From NCBI GenBank assembly GCA_902363455.1, contig CABJAC010000002.1, positions 1 to 64,000 on the forward strand: a stretch of DNA of 64,000 nt. Direction: 5' to 3'. Positions 16,947 through 24,906 of this stretch are shown in pieces. Source of the stretch: Caryophanales bacterium (lineage in GTDB: Bacteria > Bacillota > Bacilli > Exiguobacteriales > Exiguobacteriaceae). The notes below the pieces were generated by a model. It made no database searches. It had not been told where the DNA came from and saw only the letters and a list, made by a program, of their open reading frames with translations. Position 1 is the stretch's first letter; each line of letters starts with the position of its first letter. The translations under genes and the position numbers were made by a program.

Positions 16947-17375
16947 ATGATGCGTGGCATTCTTTTTGCAATCAGCGGCGGTTTTTTTCTGACACTCCAA
17001 AGTGTCGCCAATGCCCGAATCAGCAACAGCATCGGGACGTGGCAAGCGGCGACCTTGACCCAGATGACCGGTTTTGTCGTCGCCTTATTGATTACGTTAA
17101 TCCTGCGTGACCGGACGTTCCGGCAGATGAAAGAGGTTAAGCTGCTCTATTTATCCGGAGGAGCATTAGCCGCTGCCGTCTTATTCAGTAACATGACAGC
17201 CGTTCATTTGATGGGTGTGACGTTGACGATTTCTTTATTCCTGATTGCCCAGCTCGGCTTGGCACTGGTGATTGATTGGAATGGATGGTTCGGAATGATC
17301 AAGCGGCGGTTGCAGCTGCCGCAAGTGATCGGCATTTTATTGATGATCGGCGGCGTGCTGATCTTGAAATGGTAA
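16947..17375 (+). CDS. YdcZ-type DMT-superfamily transporter, first copy
   Basis: Integral membrane protein of 142 residues with about five helices, of the DUF606/YdcZ group in the drug/metabolite transporter superfamily. Diagnostic features are ISGGFFLTLQSVANARIS at the start and IGILLMIGGVLILKW at the end. Such half-size proteins usually act in pairs; a second copy lies two genes downstream. Substrate unknown. ATG follows GAGGAGGG. First gene of a four-gene run with gaps of 12, 12 and 3 bases. Confidence 0.85.
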   Translation: MMRGILFAISGGFFLTLQSVANARISNSIGTWQAATLTQMTGFVVALLITLILRDRTFRQMKEVKLLYLSGGALAAAVLFSNMTAVHLMGVTLTISLFLIAQLGLALVIDWNGWFGMIKRRLQLPQVIGILLMIGGVLILKW

Positions 17376-17387
17376 GGGGGAAAGAAC

Positions 17388-18056
17388 GTGGAACAAGCAC
17401 AACTGGATGAGTACTTGGCGCGGTTTCAATTGACGGAAGTGTTTGCCGGCGGGTTGCGGGAGCATTTACAACCGGTCGCTTTTCAAGCCGGAGACTGGCT
17501 GTGTCGTCAAGGCGACGCGGCGGACCGGATGTACTTGTTGCTCGAGGGGAAGCTGAAGATTACCCATATGTCAGCGACCGGAAAACGGCTCGTCTTATCG
17601 TTTAAACATCCGTTTGATCTGGTCGGTGACATCGAATACGTCCGCCGGACCCCATTGATGAATACGGTCGAAGCGGTCACACCGGTCAAAGCGGTCAGTA
17701 TTTCCTATGCGGCACTGGAACAAAACGGAGCCGATAATCCGGCACTGCTCCGCTTTTTACTCGAGACGATTACGATGAAGTTTGAGCTGAAGTCGCATTC
17801 GATGAGCTTTAACCTGCTGTATCCGGTCGAAGTCCGACTGGCCAGTTACCTCTTGTCGATGACACCGGAAACACCGACGTTACCGGTCAGTGATCTCGTC
17901 GATGCGGCAGATTTAATCGGCACGAGTTACCGTCACCTGAACCGTGTCCTGCGGCAGTTCAGTCAGTACGGCTTGATTGAGCGAACGAACCGGACGATTA
18001 CAATCGTGGACCGGGACGGCTTGACGGAACGGGTCGGCGAAAGTATCTATGAGTGA
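17388..18056 (+). CDS. Crp/Fnr-family transcriptional regulator
   Basis: 222 residues: a cyclic-nucleotide-binding-like beta barrel at about 20-120 (FQAGDWLCRQGDAADRMYLLLEGKLKI) and a Crp-type winged helix at about 150-210 (LIGTSYRHLNRVLRQFSQYGLIER). No iron-sulphur cysteine cluster is present, so it is not a classical Fnr; YeiL-type regulators are the nearest recollection. GTG start after AAGGGGGA. It sits between two transporter genes and probably activates the whole operon from the palindrome at 16874. Confidence 0.88.
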   Translation: MEQAQLDEYLARFQLTEVFAGGLREHLQPVAFQAGDWLCRQGDAADRMYLLLEGKLKITHMSATGKRLVLSFKHPFDLVGDIEYVRRTPLMNTVEAVTPVKAVSISYAALEQNGADNPALLRFLLETITMKFELKSHSMSFNLLYPVEVRLASYLLSMTPETPTLPVSDLVDAADLIGTSYRHLNRVLRQFSQYGLIERTNRTITIVDRDGLTERVGESIYE

Positions 18057-18068
18057 GGAGGAAAGAAG

Positions 18069-18539
18069 ATGACACTTGGAATAGTTCTGGCTTTATTCGG
18101 CGGAATGATGGTCTGTATTCAGAATACCTTTAATGCCAAGGTCAAGGAACGGGTCGGCGCATGGGCGACGACGACGCTTGTCCTCGGACTCGGATTTCTG
18201 GCCTCGCTGACGATCGGACTGCTTGTTGAAGGCGGTGGTCTTTTTTCAACGAGTGGGATGCAACCATGGTTTTGGTTCAGCGGCATTATCGGAGTCGGTG
18301 TTGTTTTGTGCGTAACGCAAGGGGTGCAACAGCTCGGACCGAGTTATGCGATCTCAATCGTCATGGTCTCACAAATCCTGTTTGCCTTGCTGTGGGATAC
18401 GCTCGGGTGGTTTGGTCTCGATCAAGTGGCATTTACGTGGACGAAAGCCGTCGGCGTTGTCCTGATTGGGGGCGGTGTTTTATTATTCCAACTCGGCGGC
18501 AAATTAACCGAACGACGGATGTTACGAAAAGGAGCCTGA
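18069..18539 (+). CDS. YdcZ-type DMT-superfamily transporter, second copy
   Basis: 156 residues, about five membrane helices, same family as the gene at 16947 but clearly divergent (FGGMMVCIQNTFNAKVKERVG; MVSQILFALLWDTLGWFGLDQ). The pair flanking a regulator suggests a heteromeric exporter or importer. ATG follows GAGGAGGAAAG. Confidence 0.85.
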   Translation: MTLGIVLALFGGMMVCIQNTFNAKVKERVGAWATTTLVLGLGFLASLTIGLLVEGGGLFSTSGMQPWFWFSGIIGVGVVLCVTQGVQQLGPSYAISIVMVSQILFALLWDTLGWFGLDQVAFTWTKAVGVVLIGGGVLLFQLGGKLTERRMLRKGA

Positions 18540-18542
18540 CGG

Positions 18543-19256
18543 ATGAACTATACGACATTGTTATTTGATATCGATCATACATTACTTGATTTTGATGCGA
18601 CGGAACGCGCGGCTTTACGACAATTGTTTGAAGAGGAACAACTCGAATGGACGGCCGAACGGGAAGCCCGTTACCGGACAATCAACCGTTCCTTATGGCA
18701 GGCGCTTGAACGGGGCGAGGTAACGCGGCAGGAAGTGATTACGTCACGTTTCGTGGCGTTTTTTGCCGAGCAGGGTCGGACGGTCGACGGCAGTCGAATG
18801 GATACGCGCTACCGTGCGTACTTGAGTCAAGGGACGGAACTGATTGCAGGGGCAATCGAGCTGCTCGAATCGCTCAAGGGGAAGTATCGGCTGTATGTCG
18901 TGACGAACGGTGTCGCGGCGACGCAACATGCACGACTCAAGGGATCTGGCCTGGCGCCTTATTTTGACGGGATTTTTGTCTCGGAAGAAACCGGCTATCA
19001 AAAACCGATGCCGGCCTTTTTTGATTACGTGTTTGACCGGATCCCGGACGCAACGCGCGATCAGACGTTGATCATCGGCGACTCGTTGACGGCAGACATT
19101 CAGGGCGGCATCTCGGCAGGAATTGCGACATGTTGGTTTAATCCCGGTCACGCCGCGGCTTCGGCGGAACTGACGCCGACCTATACGATCGAGCGACTCG
19201 ACCAGTTGGTGACATTGCTTAGGACGAAAGAGGAAGTTCGCGTAACATCGAAATAA
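18543..19256 (+). CDS. yjjG: YjjG-family HAD nucleotidase
   Basis: Haloacid-dehalogenase-fold phosphatase of 237 residues; the YjjG family removes phosphate from (non-canonical) pyrimidine nucleoside monophosphates. Motif I DIDHTLLDFD at about 8-17 gives the nucleophile Asp. Motif II is VVTNG, motif III is the Lys in YQKPMPAFF, and motif IV is IIGDSLTADI. A cap domain lies between motifs I and II. The start is three bases after the transporter stop, with its ribosome site inside that gene. It therefore belongs to the operon, though its link to transport is unclear. Confidence 0.88.
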   Translation: MNYTTLLFDIDHTLLDFDATERAALRQLFEEEQLEWTAEREARYRTINRSLWQALERGEVTRQEVITSRFVAFFAEQGRTVDGSRMDTRYRAYLSQGTELIAGAIELLESLKGKYRLYVVTNGVAATQHARLKGSGLAPYFDGIFVSEETGYQKPMPAFFDYVFDRIPDATRDQTLIIGDSLTADIQGGISAGIATCWFNPGHAAASAELTPTYTIERLDQLVTLLRTKEEVRVTSK

Positions 19257-19353
19257 AGTCTGCTTACGGATTGTCTTTGAACCGTTTCTGTAACAGGAAA
19301 ACTAGACCGGACGTCGAACTCCAAACGGATGACGATTGAACAAGGAGTTGGAG

Positions 19354-19836
19354 ATGATGAATTTACGAGCAATGAGCGCAGCTGATTATCCGGAAGTCGG
19401 TCGGATTTACCAACAGGGCATCGAGACGAAAAATGCGACATTTCGAACAGAAGTACCGTCGTTTGGCTACTGGGATGCCCATCACCACACGCACAGCCGA
19501 CTGGTGGCGGAAGAAGACGGGAAGGTGCTCGGATGGGTCGCCATCAGTCCCTTTTCGTCGATTCCTGCCTATCAGGGGGTGGCGGAAGTCAGTCTTTATA
19601 TTGATGAAGACGCACGCGGCAAAGGCATCGGCACCGCATTGATGCACGCTGTTATTGAAGCAAGTGAAGCGGCGGGTATTTGGACGTTGCACTCGCAAAT
19701 CTTCCCGGAAAATACGGCCAGTCTGAAACTTCACCAACGGTTTGGTTTCCGGGAAGTCGGTCGGCGGGAACGGATCGGGCAATTGTCCGGCGTCTGGCGG
19801 GATACGGTTTTACTGGAGCGGAGAAGTCAACTATAG
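19354..19836 (+). CDS. GNAT acetyltransferase, phosphinothricin-acetyltransferase-like
   Basis: N-acetyltransferase of 160 residues. The acetyl-CoA loop is VSLYIDEDARGKGIGTALM (about 93-111), followed by LHSQIFPENTASLKLHQRFGFREVG, the typical motif B of the Pat/YwnH group. Those enzymes acetylate phosphinothricin, methionine sulfoximine or related amino acids; here the substrate is unproven. Starts at ATG 19354 (or 19357) after AAGGAG. Confidence 0.85.
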   Translation: MMNLRAMSAADYPEVGRIYQQGIETKNATFRTEVPSFGYWDAHHHTHSRLVAEEDGKVLGWVAISPFSSIPAYQGVAEVSLYIDEDARGKGIGTALMHAVIEASEAAGIWTLHSQIFPENTASLKLHQRFGFREVGRRERIGQLSGVWRDTVLLERRSQL

Positions 19837-19850
19837 AACAGAAACATATC

Positions 19851-19888
19851 AAAAAGGGAAATGGATTTCAAAATCCGTTTCCCTTTTT
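19851..19888. terminator. Bidirectional terminator
   Basis: AAAAAGGGAAATGGATTT pairs with AAATCCGTTTCCCTTTTT. It lies between the convergent acetyltransferase and lipoprotein genes. Confidence 0.92.
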
Positions 19889-19906
19889 GAAAAAATACAT
19901 GCACCC

Positions 19907-20509
19907 TCACTTTCGATTGGATAACACGATCCCGAAAATCCGTTCACCCTTTTTGAGCGGGACGTCAGCCGGACGGGTGACATCATTTAAATTAAAGCCG
20001 CGAATCCCATTATTTTTTGTCATGTGATAGACCATCAACAGATTGTACGGGGTAGCGGCAGAAGGACCGGATCGGAAATCAGCACCACGCACCATGTAAT
20101 CATCAAGCTGTTTAAAGGTATGGTCCCCTTGGACTGTCGTGTCATCAACGTCGATGCCAAGGTGGATCTTATCGTCGGAGAAAGACTGGGCAAAGCGGAC
20201 TTGTGTGTCATAGCTTTTGGGTTCAAGCTCGAGTGTAAAGAGAGACCGTTCTTTTTTATTCGGCAGGTATTCGACCCCTTTAAGCCAGTGTGTCTTCGTC
20301 AACTTTCCTTTTAACTGGACGCTGCCGATCTGTTGATTGCCAAGCGCCGCAAATTTTTCTTCGCCTTCGGTGATGGGGACGGGAGAAATCGTCAGACTCG
20401 ATGTGTAGTCAGCCGATGCTGCTTTTTTGGGAACGGATTCTTGTGCCTGTTCTTGATTACATCCGGTCAAGACAAGCGCCGCAAGTGGTATGTAAAGCCA
20501 TTTCTTCAT
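19907..20509 (-). CDS. Predicted lipoprotein of unknown function
   Basis: 200 residues beginning with a type II signal peptide (MKKWLYIPLAALVLTGC, lipobox LTGC), so it is anchored to the outer face of the membrane. The mature part is charged and seems to hold beta-strand blocks (SVQLKGKLTKTHWLKGVEYLP, FTLELEPKSYDTQV). No family is recognised. GAGGCG precedes the ATG. Single gene. Confidence 0.8.
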   Translation of the reverse strand: MKKWLYIPLAALVLTGCNQEQAQESVPKKAASADYTSSLTISPVPITEGEEKFAALGNQQIGSVQLKGKLTKTHWLKGVEYLPNKKERSLFTLELEPKSYDTQVRFAQSFSDDKIHLGIDVDDTTVQGDHTFKQLDDYMVRGADFRSGPSAATPYNLLMVYHMTKNNGIRGFNLNDVTRPADVPLKKGERIFGIVLSNRK

Positions 20510-20634
20510 GAAAAACGCCTCATTTCATCTTTTTTTTGGTAACATTATCCATAATTAATCGTATCGCTTTTGGGGGATGATTTCAATGGAGAACGGGAAA
20601 AGACCGACAGCAGGTATTTTCAGGAGGGATAAAG

Positions 20635-21687
20635 ATGGATGATTTTTTTGGAGAAGGTCTTGAGACCAATGAGCAGAAACGAAAACGAAAACTCGAAGAA
20701 GTGTTTGACCAATCGTTTGAGTCGGAACGCCGCGACTTTAACCAGTCACTTGAACAGGAAGTGACCGTCGCCTTGATCGGGGACGTCAATGCGGGCAAAT
20801 CCTCGACGCTGAATGCGATCCTTGGTCGAGAAGTGGCGACCGTTGGAGCAAAGCCGGGGGAAACGACGCGGATTGATCAAATCCGGCAACATCCGGAAGA
20901 TAAGGTCGTCTTCGTTGATACGCCGGGACTGAACGATGCGAACAGCTTAAACTCGGACACGACATGGAAGTTTTACCAAAGCGCGGACGTCATCCTTTAC
21001 TTCTTAAACGCCGCCGGAACCGTCTTATCGGAAACGGAAACAAAAAACTTCAAGAAGATTTATGCCCACAATAAAAACATCGTCATCGTCGTCACGAAAA
21101 TCGATGCGACGAATGACCTCGCGACGATTCTGACGCATATCGAATCGAAGTTACCGGGACCCAAAGTCGTGCCGGTCTCCGCGATGGACGGGACGAACAT
21201 TGACCGTTTGCGGCGTGAGGTGCTCGACATCCTAAAAAAGTTCAACAAGGATAATCTGTTTGTTCGCGAGATCGATCCGGCGTTGCGGGGGAAAATCGCG
21301 AACAACTGGATCGTCGGAGCAGGGACCGCGGCAGGAGCGATTGGAGCTGTTCCGTTTCCGGGAGCCGACATCATTCCGTTGACATCGATTCAAATCGGGC
21401 TGATGCTGAAACTGTCGAACTTGTATGAGCGGAATCTTTCGAAGGAAAGTGCAAAGGAGCTACTGGTCGTGACGATTGTCGGCAACTCCGGCAAAACGGC
21501 GTTCCGGCAACTGGCGAAGATGGTCCCGGGATACGGTGCCGTCATCGGAGCCGGCGTCGCCTCGACGGCGACACTTGCGCTCGGATACGGGACGAAGTAT
21601 GCTTACGAAAATAAATTGGAACTGACGCCGGAAAGCTTGATGGGCTTCATCAAAAAGTTCCGCAAGAAATCAGACGGAGCAAAATAA
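20635..21687 (+). CDS. GTPase with a C-terminal YcjF/DUF697-like domain
   Basis: 350 residues. The G domain shows G1 GDVNAGKS (49-56), G3 DTPG (95-98) and G4 TKID (154-157). The C-terminal 130 residues contain repeated small-residue helices (VGAGTAAGAIGAVPFPGADIIPLT; VPGYGAVIGAGVASTATLALGYG) like the membrane-associated DUF697 domain. Such proteins are thought to act at membranes under stress; the exact role is unknown. ATG follows AGGAGGG. No terminator lies before the downstream peroxiredoxin gene. Confidence 0.85.
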   Translation: MDDFFGEGLETNEQKRKRKLEEVFDQSFESERRDFNQSLEQEVTVALIGDVNAGKSSTLNAILGREVATVGAKPGETTRIDQIRQHPEDKVVFVDTPGLNDANSLNSDTTWKFYQSADVILYFLNAAGTVLSETETKNFKKIYAHNKNIVIVVTKIDATNDLATILTHIESKLPGPKVVPVSAMDGTNIDRLRREVLDILKKFNKDNLFVREIDPALRGKIANNWIVGAGTAAGAIGAVPFPGADIIPLTSIQIGLMLKLSNLYERNLSKESAKELLVVTIVGNSGKTAFRQLAKMVPGYGAVIGAGVASTATLALGYGTKYAYENKLELTPESLMGFIKKFRKKSDGAK

Positions 21688-21735
21688 CGGACAGATTTTC
21701 CCCTCCCTGCTATGCTAGGACGAAAGCAGGGAGGG
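21688..21735 (+). promoter_or_regulatory. Peroxiredoxin promoter bracketed by a perfect 10-bp inverted repeat
   Basis: CGGACA (21688-21693), a 17-base spacer and extended -10 TGC-TATGCT (21708-21716) form a good promoter. CCCTCCCTGC (21701-21710) and GCAGGGAGGG (21726-21735) flank the -10; the right arm is also the Shine-Dalgarno sequence. Confidence 0.6.
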
Positions 21736-21741
21736 AAAGTC

Positions 21742-22377
21742 ATGTCAACACTATTAGAAGAAATCCGCGCGTATCAAGAACAGTTTCGTCAAAAGGCGCC
21801 GCAGGAAAAGCAACGGTTGATGGCACAAGCGACAAATGAGTTAGCCGCATCAGACGGCGCCAAAGGATTGACTGTCGGAGATGAGGCACCCCGCTTCACA
21901 TTGCCGAATGCATCCGGTCAGTCGGTGTCGTTAGAGGAGTTGCTGCAAGACGGTCCCGTCATCGTGACGTTTTATCGCGGCGGCTGGTGCCCATATTGTA
22001 ATTTGGAGCTCCGGGCCTACCAACGGGAATTAGAAAAAATTGAGGCAAAAGGAGCGACGCTTGTGGCGATCAGTCCGGAAACACCGGATCACTCGCTCTC
22101 GACACAGGAAAAAAATGACCTGGCCTTTCAGGTGTTGAGTGATGTCGATAACGTTGTCGCCCGTCAGTTCGACCTTGTGTTTGATATGCCCGACTATTTA
22201 ATTGACGTGTACAAGGCATCCGGTCTTGACGTTGCCGGTCATAACGGCAACGAGGACTGGCAGTTGCCAAAACCAGCAACGTTCATCATTCAGCCGTCTG
22301 GTAAAGTCTCATTTGCTGACGTCCCGGCTGATTATACAAAACGGACAGATCCGCTGACGATCATCGAAGCGTTGTAA
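21742..22377 (+). CDS. AhpC/TSA-family peroxiredoxin-like protein
   Basis: Thiol peroxidase-like protein of 211 residues with a thioredoxin fold. The active site is C83-P-Y-C86 within TFYRGGWCPYCNLELRAY, a CxxC rather than the single peroxidatic Cys of classical AhpC. An N-terminal helical extension of about 45 residues precedes the fold. It probably reduces hydroperoxides or protein disulphides in the cytoplasm. ATG at 21742 follows GGGAGGG; the in-frame ATG at 21712 lies inside the -10 and is rejected. Confidence 0.85.
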   Translation: MSTLLEEIRAYQEQFRQKAPQEKQRLMAQATNELAASDGAKGLTVGDEAPRFTLPNASGQSVSLEELLQDGPVIVTFYRGGWCPYCNLELRAYQRELEKIEAKGATLVAISPETPDHSLSTQEKNDLAFQVLSDVDNVVARQFDLVFDMPDYLIDVYKASGLDVAGHNGNEDWQLPKPATFIIQPSGKVSFADVPADYTKRTDPLTIIEAL

Positions 22378-22398
22378 AAATCGCATGAACCGAGAACG

Positions 22399-22430
22399 AA
22401 ATCCCGTCCTTCATCGAGGCGGGATTTTTT
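22399..22430 (+). terminator. Terminator of the peroxiredoxin gene
   Basis: AAATCCCG and CGGGATTT with additional inner pairs, followed by T6. Confidence 0.8.
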
Positions 22431-22451
22431 CTGTGGTGTGCCATTCTTTTG

Positions 22452-22479
22452 TTGATAAATGTATATAAATGGGTATAGA
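22452..22479 (+). promoter_or_regulatory. Promoter of manA
   Basis: TTGATA (22452-22457), a 16-base spacer and TATAGA (22474-22479). Confidence 0.5.
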
Positions 22480-22540
22480 AAGGTAACGAATTGAAGAAAT
22501 GGAGGTGGGCGTTGCTCCTTTTTCAATCAAGGAGTTCGCA

Positions 22541-23506
22541 GTGTCTATGTATAAAATCAATCCAGTATTCAAAGAACGGATTTGGGGTGGTCGTCGTCTT
22601 GAAGAGTTGTTTCATTTCGATTTACCGGCAGGATCAATCGGAGAATGCTGGACGGTTTCGGCACATCCGAGCGGACGAACTCCTTTAGCGGATGGTCCTT
22701 ATCAAGGACAGACGCTAGATCAATTGTGGCAGACCCACCGGACAAGTTTATTTGGTCCATACGCACTGGAGGCGTTTCCTTTACACGTTAAGCTGCTCGA
22801 TTCTTCCTCGTATTTATCCGTCCAAGTCCATCCGAATGATGAAGATGCGAAACGGTTGGAAGGCGAACCGTACGGAAAAAATGAATGTTGGTATATCCTC
22901 GAGGCGGAGGAAGGAGCGGAAGTCATTGTTGGTCACCATTTGTCTTGTCGCGAAGAACTCGTGACGTGTGCGGAGCGGAAGGAGTGGGATGCCTGCCTTC
23001 GTCATCAATCTGTCCAAAAAGGGGATTTTATCTACATTCCGAGTGGAACGATTCATGCCCTTGGACCGGGAATCGTGTTGCTCGAAATTCAACAAATGAG
23101 TGACCGGACGTATCGACTGTATGATTATGACCGCCTCGACGCCGATGGAAACCGCCGTGAGTTGCACCTCGAAAAAGCAATCGCCGTTACGACGATTCCG
23201 GATGAACCGTTGACCATCCGACCGATTCGAGAGACGACGGCTTCCGGAACAAAAACGACATTGTTGGAAGTCCCCTTCTTCACGGTCGTCCATCATGACA
23301 TCAAAGGGACGGAGTACTGCTTATCCGACAGTCCGACGTTTCGATTGCTGACCGTCGTGTCAGGTCAAGGTGAAGTATTTGCAGCTGACGGTTCCGAACA
23401 ACGCCAGTTACAAAAAGGCGATCAGTATTTCATTCCTTGTTCGGCAGGAGAATACCGGATCTCCGGACAACTGGAATGCGTGACCAGTGAGGTGTTTCCA
23501 AGTTAA
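22541..23506 (+). CDS. manA: Mannose-6-phosphate isomerase, class I
   Basis: Zinc cupin enzyme interconverting fructose-6-phosphate and mannose-6-phosphate. About 321 residues, as in B. subtilis ManA. Seen: NPVFKERIWGG at the N-terminus, the metal-site block SVQVHPNDEDAKRLEG, GKNECWYILEAEEGAEV, and FIYIPSGTIHALGPGIVLLEIQQ. GTG at 22541 fits the AAGGAG site; ATG at 22547 and an upstream ATG at 22499 are alternatives. It is convergent with manC, and together they can supply GDP-mannose from fructose-6-phosphate if a phosphomannomutase is elsewhere. Confidence 0.9.
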   Translation: MSMYKINPVFKERIWGGRRLEELFHFDLPAGSIGECWTVSAHPSGRTPLADGPYQGQTLDQLWQTHRTSLFGPYALEAFPLHVKLLDSSSYLSVQVHPNDEDAKRLEGEPYGKNECWYILEAEEGAEVIVGHHLSCREELVTCAERKEWDACLRHQSVQKGDFIYIPSGTIHALGPGIVLLEIQQMSDRTYRLYDYDRLDADGNRRELHLEKAIAVTTIPDEPLTIRPIRETTASGTKTTLLEVPFFTVVHHDIKGTEYCLSDSPTFRLLTVVSGQGEVFAADGSEQRQLQKGDQYFIPCSAGEYRISGQLECVTSEVFPS

Positions 23507-23507
23507 A

Positions 23508-23535
23508 GGCACGTACCGCCTTTGCGATACGTGCC
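23508..23535. terminator. Hairpin between manA and manC
   Basis: GGCACGTA and TACGTGCC form a perfect stem between the two convergent stops. There is no long T-run, so it is a weak terminator in either direction. Confidence 0.5.
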
Positions 23536-23539
23536 ACCG

Positions 23540-24874
23540 TTAATTCGAACCGAGTGAAATCGGAAGCGGATAGTTGTCTTCCTCCGTCCAGTCGATGGAG
23601 TATTTGATTTCGATCATGATCAAGTCACTCAATGTCTTTAATGTATGCGGCACCTCGCGTGGAATGTGGACGACGGAAGTCGGACCAAGCAATTGATGTT
23701 GTCCATCGATGATTGCTTCGGCTTGTCCTTGAAGAATGCTCCACGTCGAGTCTGTCTGAGCATGGTAATGATGGCTGATCTGATGGTTGGCTTGGATATG
23801 CAGCCGGCGTGTCACGGCATACCGCCCGTCGTCCAATTGTTGTTGATGAAGAATCGTCGCATACCCCCAGCGCTTCCATTCAAATTGCGGAGGGAGTTCT
23901 TGATCAACAAGATAATCTTTAAGATGGGGTGTTTCCTCCTTTGATGAAACGAGGACACCATCGGGACTGACCGAAACGATTAAGTCGGTCAAACCGATTC
24001 CGAGGACAGGAACTTGTAATTCATTGACGATATGCGTATTGGTGGAATGGATCAACCGTGCATTGCCATGAATCGAACTCGGCATTTCTTCCGTCAGGGT
24101 ATTCCACGTCCCGAGATCTTTCCAGTATCCTTCATACCGATGAACAAATAAGTTGGTTGTTTTCTCGACGACGGCATAATCAAACGATGTTTTCTCAAGC
24201 GAATCATACGCTGTTCGCAATGCCTGATACGTCACAGGCACCTGTTGCTCGTTCAGGCGTTCCGTCAAGAAGTCGAGCCGGCAGGCGAAGACTCCGCAAT
24301 TCCACAACGCCCCTTGATCAATCAACTCGACTGCAGTCTCCAAGGAGGGTTTTTCACGAAATTGTTGGACCGGAGACATCGCGCTTGTCGATTCAGGAAT
24401 GATGTAGCCGTATTTAGAAGTTGGATGAAGCGGTTCGACTCCCATTAAATGAAGCGCGTCAGGGTGAGCCTGGACGGCTTCATCGAGCGCAGAAAACCGT
24501 TGGAAAAAAGAAGCATCGACGTAAGGATCAACCGGCATGACGATGATCGTTTCCGTTGGATCAATTCGTTCTGCTAGATAACTCGTTGCGAGCATGATGG
24601 CCGGGAACGTATCCCGCCGAGACGGTTCATGGATGACGGACACCTTGGTGCCGAGTTGATGTTCAATTGCATCGAGTTGGGCTTCCGTCGTCGTGATGAC
24701 GGTCCGGTCCGCCAAACCGCTCGCTTCTAACTGTTGAAACACCCGTTCCATCATTGATTGTTTGTGTCCATCCGCATCTTCAAGAATGCGCAGGAACTGT
24801 TTGGAATTCAAATCGTTCGACAGCGGCCAAAGTCGTTTTCCGGATCCACCTGATAATAAGAGAATATACATCAT
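23540..24874 (-). CDS. manC: Mannose-1-phosphate guanylyltransferase with C-terminal cupin
   Basis: Makes GDP-mannose from mannose-1-phosphate and GTP. 444 residues in two parts: a nucleotidyltransferase domain (about 1-270) with the signature LLLSGGSGKRLWPLSN and the QFREKPS sugar-site Lys, and a type II mannose-6-phosphate isomerase cupin (about 330-440) with HYHAQTDSTWSILQG and VVHIPREVPHTLK. Both halves look intact, but the bifunctional nature is inferred. ATG at 24874 follows AAAGGG. Its start codon is only 32 bases from that of the divergent receiver-domain gene. Confidence 0.88.
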   Translation of the reverse strand: MMYILLLSGGSGKRLWPLSNDLNSKQFLRILEDADGHKQSMMERVFQQLEASGLADRTVITTTEAQLDAIEHQLGTKVSVIHEPSRRDTFPAIMLATSYLAERIDPTETIIVMPVDPYVDASFFQRFSALDEAVQAHPDALHLMGVEPLHPTSKYGYIIPESTSAMSPVQQFREKPSLETAVELIDQGALWNCGVFACRLDFLTERLNEQQVPVTYQALRTAYDSLEKTSFDYAVVEKTTNLFVHRYEGYWKDLGTWNTLTEEMPSSIHGNARLIHSTNTHIVNELQVPVLGIGLTDLIVSVSPDGVLVSSKEETPHLKDYLVDQELPPQFEWKRWGYATILHQQQLDDGRYAVTRRLHIQANHQISHHYHAQTDSTWSILQGQAEAIIDGQHQLLGPTSVVHIPREVPHTLKTLSDLIMIEIKYSIDWTEEDNYPLPISLGSN

Positions 24875-24906
24875 CCAACACCCTTTCTGAACTGGAGGTT
24901 TTAAAG

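Noticed and set aside
20510..20634. Sigma-B-like GGGGGAT before the GTPase gene
   Set aside because: No GTTT element lies 12-15 bases upstream.
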